NCBI RefSeq assembly: GCF_000219535.2
Contig: NZ_CP007806.1
Span: 2,452,501 to 2,516,500 of the forward strand
Reading direction: 5' to 3'
From: Brevibacillus laterosporus LMG 15441
GTDB lineage: Bacteria; Bacillota; Bacilli; Brevibacillales; Brevibacillaceae
Length of the DNA stretch: 64,000 bases
The translations under genes and the position numbers were made by a program. The notes below the pieces were generated by a model. It did no database searches, had not been told where the DNA came from, and saw only the letters and a list, made by a program, of their open reading frames with translations. Shown here piece by piece: positions 34,231 through 43,090 of this stretch. Within the stretch, counting starts at the first letter, position 1. Each line of letters opens with the position of its first letter.

Positions 34231-34749
34231 TTAATGGGTGATGGGAGTACCATCAGGAATGGTATTTTGCAAGGAATCGGGAAGCGTAATTATTTTATTC
34301 CAATCAAAGCTGTATTTGTTAAATGCCGCCTCGCTAACAAATCCGCGTTTCACAGTTCTTCCGTTCTCATGATCTATTAAATATACCGTTGGATTGTTTT
34401 GATATTTGATCAATTGTGTATTTTCGTTAATAACGGGTCCATCAGGGATGCCATCAAGTGATAAGAATGATTGAATGCCGTCCCATGAACGGAATAATCT
34501 GAAGTACACGGCCTCGCTAACAATTCCTCTTTTCTTTCCATCCATAATAAGAAACACGGTAGGTTCATCGACTACCTTAACACGTAAACCGTTGAATCGA
34601 TTCGGATCAGAAACCGTTGCATCCAATGATTTTACATTTGTAATCGATTTGGAGTCAACTCCTGTTGCTTTTGTTGCAGCATAAGCTGGAGAAAAATACA
34701 TGCTGGCTAAAAGTGTGCTGACCATCAGAGCGGCAAGACTTTTTTTCAT
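34231..34749 (-). CDS. Secreted protein with two tandem KVV/PTVFLI repeats
   Basis: A 172-residue product with a typical signal peptide (MKKSLAALMVSTLLASMYFS PAYA; cleavage after AYA). The mature part has two related units: RFNGLRVKVVDEPTVFLIMD, GKKRGIVSEAVYFRLFRSWD (about 50-105), and IKYQNNPTVYLIDHENGRTV, KRGFVSEAAFNKYSFDWNKI (about 112-165). Each has a PTV(F/Y)LI strand, a basic turn, G-(I/F)-VSEA and an aromatic helix. The motif recurs in secreted Bacillales proteins that I cannot name. AGGAGAGGG precedes the ATG. Probably a secreted or wall-associated binding protein. Confidence 0.65.
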   Translation of the reverse strand: MKKSLAALMVSTLLASMYFSPAYAATKATGVDSKSITNVKSLDATVSDPNRFNGLRVKVVDEPTVFLIMDGKKRGIVSEAVYFRLFRSWDGIQSFLSLDGIPDGPVINENTQLIKYQNNPTVYLIDHENGRTVKRGFVSEAAFNKYSFDWNKIITLPDSLQNTIPDGTPITH

Positions 34750-34860
34750 TTGAACCCTCTCCTTGAATGAAATGTAGAAACATATATTTATTTCTATAAA
34801 TTGGGATTCAATCCTTTTATTTCTTTAAAATTTATGTGTAATAAAAGTATTCAGATTTGA

Positions 34861-34889
34861 TTGACATTTCAAGGCGGAATTAGGATAAT
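34861..34889 (+). promoter_or_regulatory. Sigma-A-type promoter candidate for the NRPS/PKS operon
   Basis: TTGACA (34861-34866) is the exact -35 consensus and GATAAT (34884-34889) matches five of six -10 bases, with a 17-base spacer. It would start transcription about 215 bases before the NRPS start codon. Confidence 0.6.
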
Positions 34890-35011
34890 TTAGTAAAGTA
34901 TTGGTTAAATAATAAATATATACCATAAAAATTTATCTTTTATGACTACAGGAGGAATGCCTAAAAATCTTTTCGCCATGTGTTACTTACTAAATAGTGA
35001 TCTATAGTTCG

Positions 35012-35052
35012 TTGTATAAAGGATAAGTATTTATACAATGCTTCTTTTTTAT
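35012..35052 (+). promoter_or_regulatory. Attenuator-like hairpin in the NRPS leader
   Basis: TTGTATAAA (35012-35020) pairs with TTTATACAA (35030-35038) around nine bases; TGCTTCTTTTTTA follows. It resembles a weak intrinsic terminator sitting between the promoter and the first NRPS gene. Confidence 0.4.
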
Positions 35053-35110
35053 GTGGAGGTAAGGTTTTATGTCGTGTCGTTAAAATTTTACATATGGGAG
35101 GGCAGCATTT

Positions 35111-38100
35111 ATGCACGTAGAAGCAGTTTCGTCCTATCCATTGACCAATGCCCAAAAGCGAATTTGGTTTGTGGAAAATATCTATCCAAATGTAGGGGCA
35201 ACGAATCTAGCTACTTCGTTTGTTTTTTCTTCAAGCCTACAACATGATTTTTTGATTAAAGCAATTCATCATTTTATTAGTGAAAATGACTCAATTCGCC
35301 TCACAACGATCTTCAGCCAATCCGATACAAATAAGTTTCCCATGCAAATGATTTCCGAAGACACCCATCCAAGTATACCCATAATTGATTTTCGTTTTCA
35401 TGAACAGAGAGAGCAGGCAATTCAAGAATGGCTTAGTCAAACCACGAAACAGCCTTTTTCCTTCTCGGAAGGGCCATTGTATTCCTTTGCCATATTACAA
35501 AAAACAGATACCGAGACAATTCTCTATATGAAATTTAGTCATCTGATCGCTGATGGTGTAGCCATGCTATATGCCATTAAAGAAATCGTTGCTTGCTATC
35601 AGCAGCTAGTCAAAGGGGAAGAGCGGGAGAAGCAAGTAAAGCCTTCCTATATAGAGATGCTCGATAGAGAAAGGGAATATCTAGAGTCTAGGCGCTTTTC
35701 ATTGGATGAGGCCTATTGGAGTAGTCAGTTCGAAAAGGTTCCAGAATTAGTAAGTCTTAGTGATCAAGATGAGTTGTCTCGCAATATCGCTAGTGAACGG
35801 CATAGCCTGTTTATACAACATGATCTTCGTAATCAAATTGAATGCTTTTGTGATACATATGGGATCAGCCCTAATGTATTTTTTCTAGGTACCTTCTACT
35901 TATACCTCTATCGGATCACGGGTAAGAAAGATGTTACCGTAGGACATATTATTAGCAATCGCTCAAATGCTCGTGATAAACATACATTTGGGATGTTTGC
36001 AAGCACGCTCCCGTTTCGCCATCTGATCAATCCTGATTTGGATTTTGTTAGTCATTGTCAAGAGATCGCGAAACAGCAAAGGCAAATGCTTCGGCATCAG
36101 AAATATCCCTATCAAACATTGTTGTCCAAGGTGAGAGAGCAGCACCCAGACGTCCAGCAGCTCTTTTCAATAGCAATGGAATTTCAGGTGTTAGAATTCG
36201 ATATGCAGGATGATTTACGTTATACATCTGACATACAATTCAGTGGATACGAGGCACAGGAGTTAGTTCTACATATTAAAGATCGACGTGAGATGAAAAG
36301 CTATCAGCTAGATTTTGATCACCATCTGGAGATATTTACTCAAGAAGAGATTAGGGAATGGAGCGAGCGGTACCGAACAATCATTGAAAGCGCTTTGAGA
36401 GACCCGAAGAAGTGCATCAAAGAATTGGACCTGCTTTCAGTAGAAGAAAAAACAAAGATTTTAGTTGATTGGAATCGAACAGAAAAGGAATTTCCGCTAG
36501 AGAAAACCTTTGTCGATTTATTTGCAGAACAGGTAAGTAAGATACCAGAGCATTCTGCGGTAGAGTTTGGGGAGAAGGCACTAAGCTATCAGGAATTAGA
36601 TGAGTTGTCTACTTGTATGGCACATACATTACGAGAAAAAGCCGGTAGAGAAAGCATAATCGCGATCATGGTTCCGCGTAGCATCGAGATGATTGTCAGC
36701 CTGCTGGCTGTAAGTAAAGCTGGTGCTGCTTATCTGCCTATTGACCCTGATTACCCACCGGAACGAATTGCGTACATGCTAAAGGATAGTGCCGCATCTA
36801 TTTTGCTTACAACGGGGGAGCTTGCTCTATCGGATATTGGCTTTTTGGGAGAGAGGATCGACGTTTTGCAGTTTGTAGCGGACATAGAGCGCGCTCCAAG
36901 AGTAAAAAGTCACTTGGAAACATTATGTTCTCCCCATCCGAATGATTTGGCTTACGTCATCTATACCTCTGGTTCGACTGGCAGGCCAAAGGGTGTCATG
37001 ATTGAACACAAAAGTCTCAGTAATTTAATCTTTGCAAGACGCGATTTGCATAAATTATCGCCTGAAACCAGGATGGTACAATTCTGTTCCTTTAGCTTTG
37101 ACGCCTCAGTCTGTGAAATTATTCCGACACTTGCTAGCGGCGGTACAATATGCATGGATACGAAAGACCGCTTATTTCCAGGCAAACAATTGATTGATTG
37201 GTTGCATGAGAAAAGAATTACTATAGCATCAGTCCCAACCTCGGTAATGACTATCCTTCCTGATGCAGAGCTTTCGCATCTTCAAACCTTGGAGGTAGGT
37301 GGAGAAGTTTGTCCTGCTACTGTTGCTGTTCGTTGGGGAAAAAACCGTCGTTTTTTTAATTCGTACGGACCTACGGAAGCAACGGTATGTTCAACTAGTG
37401 GCGAGTATGTATGTTCAAATAGACAAGAAGAGCTGAACAACCCGGTACCACCGGACATTGGACAGCCTATTTCAAATGCAAAAATATTTATATTAGATGA
37501 AAACCAGCAGCCTGTTCCTGTTGGCGTGATTGGTGAGGTGTATATCGGTGGTACTGGTTTGGCACGTGGATATTTGAATCGAGAGGACTTGACTAGAGAA
37601 AGATTCATCTATGTTGAGTTTGAAGAGCTTGGGCAGGGGGCGATTCGACTTTATCGCACTGGAGATTTAGCTCGATTTTTACCGAATGGACGTATTGCAT
37701 ACGTAGGTCGAATTGATGATCAGGTGAAGATACGCGGGCATCGAATTGAAATCAGAGAAATCGAACATGTTTTATGTGAGCATCCAGTAGTCAAACAGTG
37801 CGTGACAGTAGTAGAAGATGATGAGAAGTACGGTAAAAAATTAGTCGCATATGTTGTGCCTATTTCTCAAGAAGAAGGAGCTTCTCTTTCTCTAGAAAAA
37901 GAATTGCGAGAATTTTTACAGGGAAAGCTTCCTTTCTTTATGATACCAAACGCAATCAGGTTACTCGATAATATTCCATTGACTCCAAATGGCAAAATTA
38001 ATCGCAAAAAAATTAATTTTATTGAAACAAATCCGTCCAACCGTAAAGACGAGCAGACGGTAAATCTGGCTCCTATCTCAGAAATAGAAAGAACGTTGAC

Positions 38101-38392
38101 AAAAATTTGGCAGCAGGCACTAAGTGTTGAACAGGTGGGTATTCATGATCATTTTTTCCATATTGGCGGAGATTCCTATCGATTACTTCATGTTCATCAA
38201 GAAATTAATGAAATATTCAGAAGAGAATTGCCGGTTATTGATATGTTTCGTTACCCCACCATCCATACATTGGCACATAGACTGAGTCAGGAGATAAGCA
38301 GTGTGCCAACGGTGACTGTAAATAGGGAAATAGCTTTAAAACGTAAGGAAGCAATGCAGAAACAAAAACAGATCAGAAAACGTGGGAGGTAA
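35111..38392 (+). CDS. Nonribosomal peptide synthetase, C-A-T module (first of operon)
   Basis: The 1093-residue protein starts at ATG 35111 after GGGAGGG. Residues 1-440 form a condensation domain whose HHxxxDG motif reads SHLIADG (about 142-148): the catalytic second His is kept and the first is Ser. Residues 455-970 are an adenylation domain (A3 YTSGSTGRPKGVMIE near 617; FNSYGPTEATVC; YRTGDLARF; NGKINRK). Residues 985-1060 are a thiolation domain (FFHIGGDSYRLLH, Ser near 1020). By alignment to GrsA I read the specificity residues as about D-A-C-S-E-G-S-V-C-K, nearest in memory to a bacitracin Lys-type code but tentative. A basic tail (KRKEAMQKQKQIRKRGR) may dock to the next protein. A leading C domain suggests acyl start or a missing partner. 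Confidence 0.9.
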   Translation: MHVEAVSSYPLTNAQKRIWFVENIYPNVGATNLATSFVFSSSLQHDFLIKAIHHFISENDSIRLTTIFSQSDTNKFPMQMISEDTHPSIPIIDFRFHEQREQAIQEWLSQTTKQPFSFSEGPLYSFAILQKTDTETILYMKFSHLIADGVAMLYAIKEIVACYQQLVKGEEREKQVKPSYIEMLDREREYLESRRFSLDEAYWSSQFEKVPELVSLSDQDELSRNIASERHSLFIQHDLRNQIECFCDTYGISPNVFFLGTFYLYLYRITGKKDVTVGHIISNRSNARDKHTFGMFASTLPFRHLINPDLDFVSHCQEIAKQQRQMLRHQKYPYQTLLSKVREQHPDVQQLFSIAMEFQVLEFDMQDDLRYTSDIQFSGYEAQELVLHIKDRREMKSYQLDFDHHLEIFTQEEIREWSERYRTIIESALRDPKKCIKELDLLSVEEKTKILVDWNRTEKEFPLEKTFVDLFAEQVSKIPEHSAVEFGEKALSYQELDELSTCMAHTLREKAGRESIIAIMVPRSIEMIVSLLAVSKAGAAYLPIDPDYPPERIAYMLKDSAASILLTTGELALSDIGFLGERIDVLQFVADIERAPRVKSHLETLCSPHPNDLAYVIYTSGSTGRPKGVMIEHKSLSNLIFARRDLHKLSPETRMVQFCSFSFDASVCEIIPTLASGGTICMDTKDRLFPGKQLIDWLHEKRITIASVPTSVMTILPDAELSHLQTLEVGGEVCPATVAVRWGKNRRFFNSYGPTEATVCSTSGEYVCSNRQEELNNPVPPDIGQPISNAKIFILDENQQPVPVGVIGEVYIGGTGLARGYLNREDLTRERFIYVEFEELGQGAIRLYRTGDLARFLPNGRIAYVGRIDDQVKIRGHRIEIREIEHVLCEHPVVKQCVTVVEDDEKYGKKLVAYVVPISQEEGASLSLEKELREFLQGKLPFFMIPNAIRLLDNIPLTPNGKINRKKINFIETNPSNRKDEQTVNLAPISEIERTLTKIWQQALSVEQVGIHDHFFHIGGDSYRLLHVHQEINEIFRRELPVIDMFRYPTIHTLAHRLSQEISSVPTVTVNREIALKRKEAMQKQKQIRKRGR

Positions 38393-38398
38393 AAAAAG

Positions 38399-41300
38399 AT
38401 GCATGAGTTGATAAGCGAGGATATGCAATCCTCAATTGCCATTATCGGTATGTCAGGGAGATTCCCGGGTGCTAGTAACATAGAGGAATTTTGGCAAAAC
38501 CTTCGTCAAGGGAAAGAATCCATTCATTTTTTTGAGCCGAAAAATGAAAAAAAGATCCCAGCAATGGGCATTTTGGAAAATAGGGCCGAATTCGATGCAG
38601 CGTTTTTTGAAATGACTCCACGGGAAGCAGAGATCACTGATCCTCAGCAACGCTTGTTCCTCGAAACAGCATATGAGGCCTTGGAGCATGCAGGGTATGA
38701 TCCGGAGAAGTACAGTGGGAGAATTGGGGTTTACGCAGGCAGTGGACAATCCGGATACTTAGCTCATGTCCATAGTCATCCTGCAATTGTAGATTCGCTT
38801 GGAAGCTTTCAGATCATGCTTGGTACACAACCTGATTTTCTTTCAACGCGTGTATCATACAAGCTAGATTTAAAGGGTCCTAGTATAGCGGTGCAGACAG
38901 CTTGCTCTAGCTCCTTGGTAAGCGTACATATGGCATGCCAAAGCTTACTGACATACGAATGCGACATGGCTTTAGCAGGTGGAGTATCAGTTAAGGCAGA
39001 TCAAAGTAATGATCTTGAATTACAAGAAGGCAGCATTTTGTCCCCAGACGGGCATTGTCGTGCCTTCGATTCGAATGCCCAAGGAACAGTAATTGGAAAT
39101 GGGGTTGGAGTTGTTTTGCTTAAACGTTTAGTGGACGCTTTGGCTGACAACGATCATATCCTAGCAGTGGTAAGGGGAACCGCTATTAATAATGACGGTA
39201 AGCAAAAGGTGGGCTTTACAGCTCCAAGCATTACTCATCAAGCTGAGGTAATCAAAGAAGCTCTTAGCATTGCTGATATGAATCCAGAAACGATTAGCTA
39301 TATAGAGGCACATGGAACAGGTACAACACTTGGAGATCCTATTGAAATAGCGGCACTAACAGAGGCGTATCGTGAGCATACATCCAAGACCGGCTATTGT
39401 GCGATAGGGTCTGTAAAAACCAATATTGGACATCTTGATAATGCATCAGGAGTGACAGGTTTAATTAAAACAGTGCTGGCTCTTTCCCATAAACAAATCC
39501 CTCCAAGTCTGCATTTTGTAGAAGCTAATCGGCAGATCGACTTTGAACAAAGTCCCTTTTATGTAAACACGCAGCTTACAGAGTGGAAGACGGGTGACTA
39601 TCCTCGCCGTGCCGGAGTTAGCTCGTTTGGCATAGGGGGAACAAATGCACATGTAATCCTAGAAGAGGCACCTGTATCTGCGAAAAGAGAAGCGGTTTCA
39701 CCTAGCGAGTGGAATGTACTGCCTCTCTCTGCCAAGACTCCAACTGCCCTTATGCAGGCAAAAGAAAATCTAGCTGAATTCTTTGACAAAAATCCGGAGG
39801 TAAATCTAGGGGATGTCGCATATACGCTCCAAGCAGGAAGAAAGGAGTTTTCTCATCGAAGCGCTGTGATTGCTCGTGAAGCGACATCTGCGAAAATGCT
39901 TTTCCAAAACGAGTTTATTCCCTTTGCTCACTACCAGGGCACCTCAAAGGAACTGATCGTAGAAGGAAAAGTGGTCCAAAGTCCTTCCGTCGTATTCATG
40001 TTTTCGGGTCAAGGCTCTCAATATGTGAATATGGGGCGAGAGCTATATGAGACCGAGAAAATATTTAGAGAAACAATAGATTATTGCGCCCTACAAGTAA
40101 CAAAACACATTGGCATGGATATACGTGAGCTGATGTATCCAGCTAAGGAGCTGGAAGAACAAGCAAAAGAACAATTACAAGAAACCATCTATGCCCAACC
40201 TGCGCTTTTTATCATTGAATACGCTATAGCCAAATTGTTGGAATCATGGGGTGTTCGCCCACATGCCATGATCGGCCACAGTATTGGCGAGTATGTCGCA
40301 GCTTGCCTTTCCAGCGTACTGTCATTGGAAGAAGCTCTGTCTTTGGTTTCAACACGAGGTGTCTTGATGCAAAAGATGGAGAAAGGCGCAATGCTAGCAG
40401 TTTCACTAGGAGATTTACAGGTTCGTGAATTATTGCAGGAACATGGTGGAGAGCTTTCAATAGCAGCTGTGAATAGTCCGATATCTACTGTTATTGCAGG
40501 TACATATGCAGATATTTGTAGCCTAGAGAAGGTAATGGAGGAAAAAGGCATTACATCGAAACGATTGATTACCTCTCATGCTTATCATTCGATGATGATG
40601 GAGCCTATGCTAGAAGAGTTTTATGAAGCGCTTCAGCAGAAGACCTTCCATGAACCGCTAATACCGTACATTTCTAATCTTACAGGGGAAAAAATTACTG
40701 CTTCACAAGCAACAGACCCTCTTTATTGGCAAAAACATCTCAGAGAGACCGTTCACTTCTCTACAGGAGTCCGCACTCTGATGGAAGAGCCAAATTGCAT
40801 TTTTATGGAGGTAGGACCGGGCCAGTCGCTTGTCTCTCTTGTACGACAGCATAGAGAAACGCATCAGGCTGAACAAGCGGTCACCATCACTACCCTTCCA
40901 TCCGCAAAAAAGGAACACTCAGACGTGGCTAGCTTACGATTAGCGGTTGCGGGCTTGTGGTGCCACGGAGTAGAGATGGATCAGTCTGCTTTAGGGAATC
41001 ATGAAAACGCTCGTCGCGTTCATCTTCCAACGTACCCTTTTGAAAGAAAGACCTACTTCCTAGAGAAAAAGGAGAATCCAATAAGTAATCACGTCGATGC
41101 ACTCGATCGAAAGAGAAGGGAAATGGCTGATTGGTTCTATATTCCTGTGTGGAATCAATCGAGCACAGCTTACTCTATCGAAGACGCAGAAAACGTTACT
41201 ACCAATCAAAGATGGTTGATTTTTCAAGATAAGCAAGGCTTAGGCAAGCAAGTAGGGGGTTATGCTGAAAGGCTTGGGCTTGAGGTAGTGACAGTCGTTC

Positions 41301-43060
41301 CTGGTCAGACGTTTTCTAAAATTGATGAAAAAGTTTTTACCATCGATATCATGAGTGAAGAATCCTACCAAGAGTTGTTTAAAACATTGGATATGGACAA
41401 TTTATTGCCAGATAAAATCATTCACATGTGGAGCATTCAGCATACAGACGAGCAAGAATCAGAGCAGGGGGATGAACTGCTAGAGCATTATGGCTTATAC
41501 AGCATGCTATACATCGCTAAACAATTAGGAATATATGCTTTCCAACAAAAAATGGAAATCATTGCATTGTCGAATAATCTTCAGGAAATATCCAATGAAG
41601 AGATTCATATGCCAGTACGATCAACCATACTCGGACCTCTACGTGTCATAGCACAAGAATATCCACAGATAAAAACACGTTATATTGATGTTCAACTGAC
41701 AGATATATTACCTAAAAAATCAGATCGCTTGCTCAAAAAAGTTTTGGATGAGATTTTGAGTACTACTTCTGATTTTATGGTCGCTATTCGCGGCACTCAC
41801 CGATTTGTGCAAAAATTTGAACAAACAAGATTACCAGAGAAGAAATCCCATACCAATTCCCCTTCTTTCCGTGATAAAGGCATATACCTGATTACAGGTG
41901 CGACTCAGGAAATAGGATTGTCGGTCAGTGAAGAGATAGCCAACGCAGTAAAAGCTTCCCTCATTTTAATAGGCGACCCGGATTTTCCAGCTATGGAGCA
42001 ATGGGATAGCTACCTGCAAGCTCATGATGCAGAGGACGAGATTGCGAGTAAAATCAAACGAATCCGTCTTCTTCAGCAAAATTGTGAACAGGTACGTTAT
42101 CACTCGGCTCATTTAACAGACGAAGAGGAAATGAGACAGGTGATTCGTTCAGCGGAAGATAGCGTGGGAAGGATTACAGGTATCGTTTATGCAGCAGAAC
42201 GGTTTAGCTCTGGCTTCATCCCGTTGAAAAGTAAAGATTCCTGCTATCAAAATATTGCACAGCAAGTGTATGGCCCACTCGTCTTAGAAAAGCTTATTGA
42301 TCATATGAACATAGAGTTTATGCTGCTATTCTCGCGTACATTCTCACTTACAGGCGGGGTAGGTCAAATGGACAATTGTGTAGCAAATGTCTTTTTGGAT
42401 ACATTCGCGAGGTATCAAACTGCAAAAGGAATACCTACGATTGCGATTAACTGGGGCATGTGGAAAAACGATAATTGGATTCGTAGCCAGACAGGGATGC
42501 CATTAGAAATGCAGTTGCATATGGAACAATTGCAAGAACAATACGGAATTACAGCCAAAGAAGGCACCCATGTCATGAACCGTATTCTTACAAGCGACTA
42601 CTCTCAAGTGATTGTTTCTACACAGGACATTCATTCTGCGATTCATGAATTCAATCAATACGATACCTTACAATCAAGCACTCATTCTCACCGTGCTAAT
42701 GATCATCGCAAGCAAGCAGCTGATACATATGTTGCACCACGTGATGAGACAGAAAGAAAAATAGCGGATATTTGGCAAGATCTATTCGGTATCCCTGCAA
42801 TCAGTACGAAAGCTAACTTTTTTGAATTAGGTGGTAACTCTTTACTATCCATTCAGCTTGTTACGCGTTTGAGAAATACATTCTATAACGATATACCGAT
42901 GGATATTCTTTTCCAATCTCCAACTATTGTTGAGTTAGCTCAAGCGATAACGATGTCTCAGATCGGGCAAGAGGAGATGGATGAGATCGAGCGTATGCTG
43001 AGTGAAATCGAGAAAATGTCACCAGAGGAGCTGTCACTCAAGCTTGTTAACGAAGTATAA
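38399..43060 (+). CDS. Modular type I PKS, KS-AT-KR-ACP, with KR catalytic residues lost
   Basis: This 1553-residue protein starts seven bases after the NRPS stop. KS: residues 10-430, with TACSSSLVSVH (Cys 169), EAHGTGT and KTNIGHLDNASG. AT: about 520-830, with GHSIGEYVAACLS (Ser near 626) and SHAYHSMM, closer to malonyl HAFH than to methylmalonyl YASH. KR: about 1160-1400, with NADPH turn TGATQEIG; but the catalytic Ser and Tyr positions read Arg (FSRTFS) and Asn (GQMDNCVAN), so beta-keto reduction is not expected. ACP/PCP: FFELGGNSLLSIQL (Ser near 1480). A C-terminal helical tail (EIERMLSEIEKMSPEELSLK) is a probable docking element. It should add one malonate unit to the aminoacyl chain and leave a keto group. 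Confidence 0.92.
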   Translation: MHELISEDMQSSIAIIGMSGRFPGASNIEEFWQNLRQGKESIHFFEPKNEKKIPAMGILENRAEFDAAFFEMTPREAEITDPQQRLFLETAYEALEHAGYDPEKYSGRIGVYAGSGQSGYLAHVHSHPAIVDSLGSFQIMLGTQPDFLSTRVSYKLDLKGPSIAVQTACSSSLVSVHMACQSLLTYECDMALAGGVSVKADQSNDLELQEGSILSPDGHCRAFDSNAQGTVIGNGVGVVLLKRLVDALADNDHILAVVRGTAINNDGKQKVGFTAPSITHQAEVIKEALSIADMNPETISYIEAHGTGTTLGDPIEIAALTEAYREHTSKTGYCAIGSVKTNIGHLDNASGVTGLIKTVLALSHKQIPPSLHFVEANRQIDFEQSPFYVNTQLTEWKTGDYPRRAGVSSFGIGGTNAHVILEEAPVSAKREAVSPSEWNVLPLSAKTPTALMQAKENLAEFFDKNPEVNLGDVAYTLQAGRKEFSHRSAVIAREATSAKMLFQNEFIPFAHYQGTSKELIVEGKVVQSPSVVFMFSGQGSQYVNMGRELYETEKIFRETIDYCALQVTKHIGMDIRELMYPAKELEEQAKEQLQETIYAQPALFIIEYAIAKLLESWGVRPHAMIGHSIGEYVAACLSSVLSLEEALSLVSTRGVLMQKMEKGAMLAVSLGDLQVRELLQEHGGELSIAAVNSPISTVIAGTYADICSLEKVMEEKGITSKRLITSHAYHSMMMEPMLEEFYEALQQKTFHEPLIPYISNLTGEKITASQATDPLYWQKHLRETVHFSTGVRTLMEEPNCIFMEVGPGQSLVSLVRQHRETHQAEQAVTITTLPSAKKEHSDVASLRLAVAGLWCHGVEMDQSALGNHENARRVHLPTYPFERKTYFLEKKENPISNHVDALDRKRREMADWFYIPVWNQSSTAYSIEDAENVTTNQRWLIFQDKQGLGKQVGGYAERLGLEVVTVVPGQTFSKIDEKVFTIDIMSEESYQELFKTLDMDNLLPDKIIHMWSIQHTDEQESEQGDELLEHYGLYSMLYIAKQLGIYAFQQKMEIIALSNNLQEISNEEIHMPVRSTILGPLRVIAQEYPQIKTRYIDVQLTDILPKKSDRLLKKVLDEILSTTSDFMVAIRGTHRFVQKFEQTRLPEKKSHTNSPSFRDKGIYLITGATQEIGLSVSEEIANAVKASLILIGDPDFPAMEQWDSYLQAHDAEDEIASKIKRIRLLQQNCEQVRYHSAHLTDEEEMRQVIRSAEDSVGRITGIVYAAERFSSGFIPLKSKDSCYQNIAQQVYGPLVLEKLIDHMNIEFMLLFSRTFSLTGGVGQMDNCVANVFLDTFARYQTAKGIPTIAINWGMWKNDNWIRSQTGMPLEMQLHMEQLQEQYGITAKEGTHVMNRILTSDYSQVIVSTQDIHSAIHEFNQYDTLQSSTHSHRANDHRKQAADTYVAPRDETERKIADIWQDLFGIPAISTKANFFELGGNSLLSIQLVTRLRNTFYNDIPMDILFQSPTIVELAQAITMSQIGQEEMDEIERMLSEIEKMSPEELSLKLVNEV

Positions 43061-43090
43061 AGGCGAGAACAATTAAGGAGAGAATAAAGA

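Larger units (their letters stand above)
34750..35110. other. Promoter and long leader of the NRPS/PKS operon
   Basis: It contains a strong sigma-A-type promoter candidate (34861-34889), a weak hairpin with a T-run (35012-35052), and mini-ORFs such as ATG-TCG-TGT-CGT-TAA at 35069 with GGAGGT well placed. No full gene lies here. The leader would be about 215 bases, long enough for attenuation or similar control. Confidence 0.5.

Noticed and set aside
34957-35007. 16-codon leader peptide (MPKNLFAMCYLLNSDL) in the NRPS leader
   Set aside because: AGGAGG is only one base from the ATG, too close for initiation, and no run of a regulatory amino acid is present.
40189-40551. 120-codon minus-strand frame in the PKS gene
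   Set aside because: It is antisense to the conserved AT domain and has no start signal.
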